A stretch of 64,000 nt of DNA, taken from Bretschneidera sinensis. Its lineage: Eukaryota; Streptophyta; Magnoliopsida; Brassicales; Akaniaceae. This document shows positions 56,901 to 64,000 of the stretch, one piece after another (position 1 is the first letter of the stretch; every line of letters starts with the position of its first letter). The stretch covers positions 60,528,638-60,592,637 of the forward strand of contig CM043699.1 of assembly GCA_023935145.1 (NCBI GenBank), written 5' to 3'. Below the pieces are notes generated by a model that had not been told where the DNA came from, searched no databases, and saw only the letters and a list, made by a program, of their open reading frames with translations. Made by a program: the position numbers and the translations under genes.

Positions 56901-57927
56901 GTTAGGGGTTGATTTTGTCATTTTAACCTTTTATATGGATGATATGCTGTTGATTGGAAATAATAGGAAGATGATTAGCACTGTGAAGGTATTGTTGGCA
57001 AGGCATTTTGACATGAAAGACCTAAGGCCAGCAAACTTTATCTTGGGCATGCAGATAAAGAGAGATTGTGAAAATCGAAAACTATGGCTAAGTCAGAAGA
57101 AATATATTGAAGAAGTGTTGAAGAAGTTCAACATGGCTGACAGCAAGCCGGTAGGGACTCCCATGCCTTTGGGAACCAAGTTTTCTGCAGAACAATGTTC
57201 GAAGACGGAGGAAGAAGCTGAAAATATGGCGCACGTACTTTATGCTAGTGCAGTTGGAAGCTTGATGTACGCCATGGTGTGTACGAGACTAGATATTGCC
57301 CAAGCAGTGGGAGTATTGAGTAGATATATGTCTAATAATGGGAAAGAGCATTGGACTGCAATCAAGAGAGTTCTTAGATATCTTTGTGGCATGTTAGAGT
57401 TTATATTATGTTATGGAGGTATGTGAGGTAAGAAGAATCTTGATATTGTAGGGTCAATTGATTGGGGAGGAGACATTGATAGCAGGAGGTCTACAAGTGG
57501 GTATTTGTTCAATCTGTTTGGTGGGACAATAAGTCAGATGAGCAAAAGGAAAAGTATTGTTTCCCTTTCATCTACAAAAGTAGAGTATATAGCAATAACT
57601 CATATTGGAAAGGAAGTGGTTTGGCTTCAAAGGTTGTGTGCTGAGCTTAGGTTTAAACAAGAAGCAGTTAAGGTCAAATGTGACAATCAAGGTGCTATTT
57701 TCATAGCAAAGAATCCTGCATTTCATTCACGGATGAAGCACATTGATATCTAATATCACTTCATCCAAGAAAAGATTGAAGAAAAGGTTATAATCTTGGA
57801 GAAAGTCGATACAGTAATGAACAATGCAAATTTCTTGACTAAGGCAGTTAGTCTTGCAAAGTTTGAGTGGTGTGTTACTGAGATGGGTTTGAAGAAACAG
57901 AGTCCTGGGAAGTTTTCCATGTGTGTG
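53909..57927 (+). pseudogene. Copia gag-pol polyprotein, broken (Copia-4)
   Basis: Begins near the ATG at 53909 (MSVGSRIEIEKF). Gag extends to about 54716, with a damaged knuckle CWKYRKPKHLKNEC. Protease is altered to IDTRASFHMT near 54826 (DSG changed to DTR). Integrase runs about 55290-55960 in another frame. RT and the start of RNase H are a clean 341-codon frame at 56401-57426 with YMDD at 56932-56943; RNase H continues 57505-57900. The frame changes near 55085-55110, 55260 and 56095-56400, and several stops occur. It cannot encode a working polyprotein. Confidence 0.92.
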
Positions 57928-57949
57928 AAGTATTTACCAAGTGAGAAAA

Positions 57950-58357
57950 TGTTAGAGTTGGTGCATACTTCACAGGACCAGATCTGTAGAACCCCGAACG
58001 AACATGGGTCCATCTCCCTGGAGATCGAGCGGGGGTTAGAGGGCAACGACCCCGAAACTTTCAGGCCATGTACATGAGTTGGGCTTGGTTTTTTGCTTAG
58101 TGGTTTGGGCTTGGGCCCAGGAATAGCCGTAGTTCTACAACAAAACAGAAATCCTAATTAGGCCCTAATTAGGACGTCTTAAGTTGCTTATAAATACTCT
58201 TTATGTATTGAGCATACATTGTAACGAGAATTTTATGAGGTTGATAATAATAAAGTTCTGACAGGGTGTAGCCCTATTCTGGAGTGAACCTGGGTAAATC
58301 TTGTCTTCTTTTCTTTCTGTTTATAATTTGTGTGATTGACAAGTCTCGAATCGTTCA
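57950..58357 (+). repeat. 3' LTR of Copia-4
   Basis: 408 bp, opens TGTTAGAG after an A-rich purine run and ends GTTCA, followed by AGCTT. Confidence 0.92.
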
Positions 58358-58362
58358 AGCTT

Positions 58363-60299
58363 GAAGCTAAAGCAGAGAAGAAATTTTTTATGGGGTATAT
58401 AGCTCCAAATCTAAGGGGTACAATATTCTCGATTTAGAAACTGATAAAGTAATTGTCAGTAGGGATGTGAGGTTTGATGAGTATTTAGCTTGGAATGGGG
58501 AGGAAAAGAAGTTAGAGTACAAGTCAATATGTGTACCTCAATCCAAACAGTATCTACAACAAGTGCCATAAAACAATCAACTTCCACAAGTTAGTTAGGC
58601 AAGACCTTATAATCAGGTCAGTAATGAATCTGATTCTAATGCTACCATTCCTTATGAAGGCTCCCTAGAATCCTCAACATCCTTGTCACCAAGACAAACT
58701 CAATCTTCTGAATCACAACCAAAAAGAAGTAGAATGCTTATTCATATTTATAAAGACTGTCCAGAAGCATGTGAGTATTATTGCTTAGTGATACTGGAGC
58801 CATATAGTTACAAAGATGCAGTGCAACATAGAGTTTTTAGAGATGCAATGAATGATGAGATTAGAATGATTGAGAAAAGCAAAACATGGGACCTAGCTAA
58901 CAGACCAGCTGACAAAAAAGTAATTGGAGTCAAATGGATTTATAAGAAAAAATGAATCCAGATGGCTCAGTGCAAAAGCATAAAGCAAAGCTGGTGCCCA
59001 AGGGACATTCTCAACAATATGGGGTGGACTATAAGATACTGTCAGATTTATTCTTGCCATATTTGCACAAAACAAATGGAATGTGTTCCAAATGGATAGA
59101 CGTCAAGTTTGCTTTTTTAAATGGCTTTCTACAGAAGATGTATATATTGAGCAACCACTTGGGTTTGAAGTCAAAAGAAGTGAACATAAAGTGTTGAAGC
59201 GTAGAAAGGCTTTGTATGGCCTAAAACAGGCTCCTAGACCCTGGTACAGTAGAATAGATTCTTACTTTCTGCATCAAGGTTTTAAAAGGAGCAATAGTGA
59301 GACTACATTATATGTGAAGAATTTTAATAATGACAATGTTATTGTTCTCTCCTTTTATGTGGATGATCTAATCATAACAGGAAGCAAACAATTCTTGATA
59401 GCTTCATTCAAAACTAAGATGACGAAGGAATTTCAAATGACAAATCTTAGATTGATGAAATTATTTTTGGGGATGAAGGTTGAGCAAAATGAAAAAAAGG
59501 ATCTTCATATATCAGAAGAATTATGCTACTGGTTTGTTAAAAAGTTTAATATGCTTAGCTGCAAGCCAATACCAACTCCTCTAATTCCCAATGAGAAGTT
59601 AGTGGAAGATGGGTCTAAAAAGACTGATCAAAAGTAGTTTCGAAGTCTAATAGGAAGTCTACTCTATTTAACAGCCACCAGTCCTGATTTGATGTTCTCG
59701 GTTAGTTTATTATCAAGGATTATGCAGAAGCCCACTCAATTACACTTTTCTGCTGCCAAGGAGTCTTAAGATATGTGAAGGAAACTGTTGAGTTTGGATT
59801 TTTGTATAAGCTTATTAAGAGTTCATGCTTGATTGGTTTTTCAGATAGTGATTGGGCTAGTTCCTTGGATGATATGAAGAGTACTTTAGGCTTTACATTC
59901 ACTCTAGTAAGTTAAGTTTTCTCTTGGCTATCTAAAAAGCAAGGATCCTTTGTTCAATCAACAATTGAGGTAGAGTATATTGCAGCCCATGCTGCTGTAA
60001 ATCAAGCAATATGGCTGAGAAGAATATTGATAGATGTTGGTTAACCTCTTGCTAAAGCTATTGTGATATTTTGTGATAATAAATCAGCTATAGCAATTGC
60101 TGAAATTCCTTTTCAACATAGGAAAACTAAGCATATAGAGGTGAAATACCATTTTGTTGGAGAAGTTACAAGTGCAAGAGAGGTTAGGCTGGTTCACCAT
60201 TGCAGTTATGATCAAATAGCTGATATACTTGCTAGAAGTCTTCCTAAAGTAAGGTTAGAGGAGCTGAGAGTGGGTAGGAAGAGCTTCAAGGAGTGTTAG
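58363..60299 (+). pseudogene. Copia pol fragment: RT and RNase H (Copia-3, right part)
   Basis: Continues the element cut at 53460. It begins with the post-integrase segment (FFMGYIAPNLRG), then RT from about 58800 (VIGVKWIYKKK near 58920, ALYGLKQAPRPWYSR near 59210, intact YVDD in SFYVDDLIITG near 59356). RNase H remnants end with FCDNKSAIAIAE (60069) and DQIADILARSLPK near 60210-60255. At least ten stops or shifts, so an old relic. Confidence 0.85.
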
Positions 60300-60640
60300 G
60301 ATTTGAACCTCTTCCCTCTTGGCATCTGGTGCAGTTAAAAGTTTAGTTTTTTGAGTTAATCTATGTTCATCTTAAGCTTATGTCATTATTGATGTAATAT
60401 GAGATGCTTAGTATGTGATTTATATTTAATCTTGACAAATGAAAGGAAATATCTAGATTTCTTTTGTAAAATTGTAGCAGGAGAAGCAACATACATGTTT
60501 TTCTTCTTTTATATGTTTCTTCTTTTCTCTTCCATTATCTTCAGCTCATTCTTTTCTTTTGTTCTTGATAATTCATCAGTACTAAATCTAGTAAAATCAG
60601 TTAGTGTGTGTATAATGATTTTTAGTTTGTACCAACACAA
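60294..60640 (+). repeat. Probable 3' LTR of Copia-3 (right end uncertain)
   Basis: TGTTAGGATTTGAACC starts right after the RNase H end and a purine-rich CAAGGAG, the usual position of a Copia 3' LTR. The end near 60640 is a guess (CCAACACA). No 5' partner exists in the window. Confidence 0.4.
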
Positions 60641-61297
60641 ATGATGTTAGTGTTAAGGTGTTAAGCTAAGGAAACGATTGCAGTGCAGAGACTGAAGTAA
60701 TTGGAGCTTATAGAAATACATTTCTTTTGTTTATTATGAATTTCTTAAGTTTTTTTAGATGGATCGAGTAGTTAAAGTACTTGTATCGAGGTTTTGAGAC
60801 TGAGTTGCAGAACTAATATTGCGTAGCATTCTTGAATTTAGTTTTGCTTTTAAAAAACAAAATGCACACAGAAAGAAGACCGATAAATAGAAAAATATAT
60901 TTAGAAAGAAAATAATTAAACAAAACTAAAGAGAAAAAAAAAACAAAAGAAAAAGTTAAAGAGATTTTCATTTTCATTTTAGTTACGAACTCATGGCCTC
61001 TCTTGCTTCTCCTGCCCGCAATGGGGCGTCGACCTAGCCGTCGATTTGTCCAAAATCAAGCAATTCTTATCTCCCTGATTGCCTCCTGGATCGCCTCCTG
61101 AAGTCAATAAGGTCTTTATTTTTACTTAGTTCTAGTTCCCTCTTCAGTTTGGGTTTTATTAGGCATTCTTAATTTTCTTTCTTTCCCATTTATCCAAGCT
61201 AGCTAAAAATAGCCACTTGACCATAACCTCGGCAAAAAATGCACTCATGTACCTGGCACATGCCATTTTGCTAGTGAAATTAGATAACTCTTTATAG
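60641..61297. other. Unclassified DNA
   Basis: No clear gene. An ATG-led stretch at 60993 (MASLASPARNGAST, then stop) faintly resembles the start of a plant LINE ORF1, which would fit the RNase H fragment that follows. Confidence 0.3.
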
Positions 61298-61800
61298 AAG
61301 ATCAAAGTCAATACTGATGGAAATGCTAAAGGTAATTATGAGAATGCGGGAAAGGGTGGCATCATTAGGAATACTGAAGTAGCTAGATTAGAAGGTTCAC
61401 TATTCGAATTGGTCACACCACATCATTTAAAGCTAGACTTTGGGGCCTCTCTCATGGATTAAGAATGGCCTGGGATATAGGTTTCAAGAAGGTAATTGTT
61501 GAAGCGGATTCCAAGGCTAATATTGAAGAAATAAGCAAGCCCCCTCTTATCTCTGATCTGAATAGATACTTTATGGAAGCTTACAGGAGTTTAATTGATA
61601 GCGATTGGGAGTGTATAAGATCAATCTGTCTACCATGAAGTGAATAGCTTTGTGGACTGGCTTGGTAACCACTTCAAAAACTTATGACTTGACCTCCATT
61701 AATGGCATATTCCTCCTCCTGGATTGCATATGCTGATGACTAATGATCTTGTTGGGCCCAGTCTCTGGCTGAGGGTTTGTCTAGTCTAAGTGTTGTTTTG
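61298..61800 (+). pseudogene. RNase H-like (RVT_3) fragment, probably from a LINE
   Basis: Reads VNTDGNAKGN then AGKGGIIRN in one frame. After a frameshift near 61390 it reads TSFKARLWGLSHGLRMAWDI and KVIVEADSKANIEEISKP, then DLNRYFMEAYR and a VDWLGNH remnant. These match the plant LINE-type RNase H domain with the DG and E..AL..GL patterns. There is no start codon or upstream RT, so it is either a 5'-truncated LINE or a decayed RNase H-like gene copy. Confidence 0.65.
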
Positions 61801-62041
61801 TCAGGCTTCGGCCATTCAAAGTACTAGAAAAAGAAATTTCATTTATCTAATACTTTTTTTCTCCGATAGTGATTCTTACCTATCAAAATCTAGTTTGACT
61901 TGACCTATATAACTTTAAAATAGCTCATGGAGTTAAGGGGTGAAAGACATATAACGGTAGAACAGGTGAAGATGATAGAAATGGAGGAAAGATGTGTTTA
62001 TGTCTCATATGAACCTATGGAAACTGACATGGAATGGTTAC
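61801..62041. other. Intergenic DNA
   Basis: Nothing recognised between the RNase H fragment and the next LTR. Confidence 0.5.
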
Positions 62042-62218
62042 TGTTAGATTATGTATAGCCTAGTTATTGCTTAGTTAGTTTAGTCCCACATTGGTTGTGT
62101 ATAGCTTTGCTTCTCTTATTGGCTTGTATAAATAGGATAGCTAACTTGTAAGTAAATCACACCATTCAATACAATTCTCTTGTTTGTATTGTCTCACTTC
62201 CTCTCTTAAACTTTAACA
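62042..62218 (+). repeat. 5' LTR of Copia-5
   Basis: TG...CA sequence with TATA box TATAAATA at 62127-62134, ending exactly at the primer site. The partner is not in the window. Confidence 0.78.
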
Positions 62219-62231
62219 TGGTATTAGAGCC
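62219..62231 (+). promoter_or_regulatory. Primer-binding site of Copia-5
   Basis: TGGTATTAGAGCC, one base different from the usual TGGTATCAGAGCC complementary to initiator-methionine tRNA. Confidence 0.85.
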
Positions 62232-62235
62232 TTAG

Positions 62236-62397
62236 TGGTTCTTGGTATATTAAGAGTTGAGTATGCTCTGTGATTGCCACTATTAGTGGATCTTTCACAT
62301 CAGAAAAACTTTTTGAAGGTTCTCGGTATATTAAGAATTGAGTATGCTCTGTGATTGCCACTATTAGTGGATCTTTCACATCAGAAAAACTTCTTGT
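62236..62397. repeat. 81-bp tandem duplication in the Copia-5 leader
   Basis: Two direct copies (62236-62316 and 62317-62397) differing at only a few positions; shared landmarks GGTATATTAAGA and GTGGATCTTTCACATC occur 81 bp apart. It lies between primer site and gag, where the packaging signal would be. Confidence 0.88.
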
Positions 62398-62528
62398 ATA
62401 TCTTTTTCATACCTGTTGGGTCATCACTATAGTCGGAGTCTCATTCTCCATCGATGTCATCTCAGCTGCTGCTCCATCGACGTCACTATTCAGCCGTTGA
62501 CCGTTGATCGACTACTAGATTTGACCAG

Positions 62529-64000
62529 ATGGTAGAAAAAGATATTTTTTATCATGTTTAGTCTGTATTGGATGGTACAAACTATATTGTTTGGTCTCAA
62601 TCTATGCGAAATTTCCTTAAAAGTCATAAGCTTTGGTCTTATGTGGTTGGTACTGTCGAGAAGCCAGTTAAAGGAGATACTGAAACTGATGATGCTCTTC
62701 TCACTCATCTCATTGATTGGGAAAGTAATCATCATCATATTCTTATATGATTCCGTAATACTACTATTCTATCTATTTCTGCCCTATTTGGTAGCTTTGA
62801 TGAAGCTAAGGGTGCTTGGGATATACTTGCTTCTCGCTATTCTACTTTTGATGGTGCTCGAGAATATCAACTCCTGTTTGAGCTCTTCTGTCTAAAGCAA
62901 GAACCGAGGCAGAGTATTAATGATTTTCTTGCTCGCATGCAATTCTTATGGAATCAAATTGATCTATCTAATCCAATTTGGAAGGATCCTATAGATGCCA
63001 AAATGTATGCTGAACGAAGGGATCAACATCGTCTTCACCATTTTCTTATGGCATTACATGATGATTTTAAGCCTATTCTTGTGTAGCTTTTACATCGCAC
63101 TCCTCTCCCTACTTTGGACAATGCCATATTTGAACTTGTTCGTGTAGAAAGTAGATCACAGACCATGCATAGTCCTTTAGTGTTGGCTGCTCCATTATCT
63201 AGTTCTTCATCATTTCAGCTAAAGTATTCTGATAGATTTGGTTCTCCTCGACCTCCTCCTAAGCCTCGCGACAACAATTTCTGTCGTTTTTGTAAACGTC
63301 GAGGGCACACTATTGATAAATATTGGAAAAAGGGAAGATCTAATGCTCTCACTGTAGCAGTTGCTCATCCTGAGAGCACTCTCTCTATGGTTGTTCCATA
63401 TCCATTTTTAGCTACAGCTTCATCTTCAGTTGCACCCTCTGATGGGTCATCAGGATCTACTGTCACCTTATCTGCAGTTGACTTCGAGGCAATAGTTAAT
63501 CAGGTCATCCAATCTCGTTCTGGTAATGCATCTTCCTCTGCCCTCTCAGTCCTGCCAGGTAATTCTGCCTCTTGGCTTTTTGATTCTGCTTGTTGCAACC
63601 ATATGACACCTTTCCCAGCTTCATTTACCACATCTGCACCTTCACCTCATTCCTCATTCATTCGCACAGCTGATGGCTCCACTATGACTGTTAAAACTAT
63701 AGGCACCATCAATAGTCGTTCTCTTTCTATTCCTGAAGTTTTTCGTGTGCCAGAATTATCCTATAATCTTCTTTCCGTTGGGCAATTATGTGAACTTGGA
63801 TATAGACTTGTCTTTGACTTTTCTGGTGTGAACGTGTAGGATCCTCGTACTGGTCAGACCCTTGGGACCGGGCATAGAATTAGGCGCATGTTCGAACTCT
63901 CATCCTTACACCTTCCCGCCTCTAACGTCTCTGTTGCTGCCTCTTTGTCACCATCATCCCTTGCACTTTGGCATTCATGTCTTAGTCATGCATCTGCCTC
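62529..64000 (+). pseudogene. Copia gag and protease, broken and cut by the window edge (Copia-5)
   Basis: Single frame from the ATG at 62529 with stops at 62559, 62748, 63084 and 63837. Gag has the UBN2-type pattern (LDGTNYIVWSQSMRNFL, FLARMQFLWNQ) and a knuckle CRFCKRRGHTIDKYW whose last Cys is Tyr. Protease near 63570 is WLFDSACCNHMTPF, with DSA replacing DSG. The pre-integrase start (LALWHSCLSHAS) is at 63961-64000. The rest lies beyond the window. Confidence 0.88.

Larger units (their letters stand above)
53461..58357 (+). mobile_element. Ty1/Copia retrotransposon nested in another Copia (Copia-4)
   Basis: LTRs of 410 and 408 bp (53461-53870 and 57950-58357), TGTTAGAGTT to GTTCA, with the exact duplication AGCTT (53456-53460 and 58358-58362). 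The primer site is a mutated TTGGTATTAGATCC. Internal order is gag, protease, integrase, RT, RNase H of Tork/Tnt1 type. It sits inside integrase-to-RT of Copia-3. Confidence 0.94.
62042..64000 (+). mobile_element. 5' part of a short-LTR Ty1/Copia retrotransposon (Copia-5), runs off the window
   Basis: A probable 177-bp 5' LTR (62042-62218, TGTTAGATTATG to TTAACA), primer site TGGTATTAGAGCC directly after it, a leader with a tandem duplication, then gag and protease in one frame to the window edge. The 3' LTR and duplication lie outside, so the left boundary rests on the LTR-primer-site junction only. Confidence 0.85.

Overview
This window reads as nuclear DNA of a flowering plant, probably a eudicot: it is AT-rich, packed with nested LTR retrotransposons, and contains a short gene island with an intronless CYP89-type cytochrome P450 and a prolamin-like small secreted cysteine-rich protein gene. 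I see no bacterial features, CRISPR array, rRNA or tRNA gene. The genus cannot be told from the sequence alone.

Layout. (1) 523-6646: a complete but dead Copia element (890-bp LTRs, TSD AAGTT). (2) 7590 to about 19790: relic of a Tat-lineage Ty3/Gypsy element. It has a decayed plus-strand integrase, then a long antisense relic with a plant mobile domain (PMD), then a purine tract and an LTR-like sequence. A short-LTR Copia (12784-17082, TSD TCACC) sits inside the antisense relic. (3) 20700-23570: host gene island, P450 (20773-22287) and prolamin-like gene (23196-23567, stop codon inside its signal peptide), with two foldback MITE-like elements close by. (4) 24230-28430: non-coding, LTR-like in parts. 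(5) 28444-52256: a nested tower. Two LTRs of one Tat-type Gypsy family lie head to head around an inverted block of 48-bp tandem repeats. The right LTR is split by an Athila-like Gypsy element (30516-51498). That element's 5' LTR is split by a 10.35-kb SIRE-like Copia (31167-41517), and its env-position ORF is split by a solo LTR (46326-47776). (6) 52260-60640: a decayed Copia split by another Copia (53461-58357, TSD AGCTT). (7) 61298-61800: RNase H fragment, probably from a LINE. (8) 62042-64000: the 5' half of a further Copia that leaves the window.

Most interesting signals. The SIRE-like Copia carries clusters of the 12-bp palindrome CCAGTCGACTGG upstream of the TATA box in both LTRs. A third cluster lies upstream of an internal TATA box just before its accessory ORF, which suggests a second, LTR-like promoter for that ORF. 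The Athila-like element shows a weaker parallel: a GC-rich LTR motif pair recurs upstream of its own accessory ORF. The two accessory proteins look distantly related although the elements belong to different superfamilies. The Tat relic adds a third kind of accessory gene, an antisense PMD reading frame. The Athila-like element has also lost most of RT, RNase H and integrase by a deletion that left an in-frame RT-integrase fusion.

All boundaries, target-site duplications and motifs were read by eye. Lineage names (Tat, Athila, SIRE) come from remembered family features and need a domain search to confirm.
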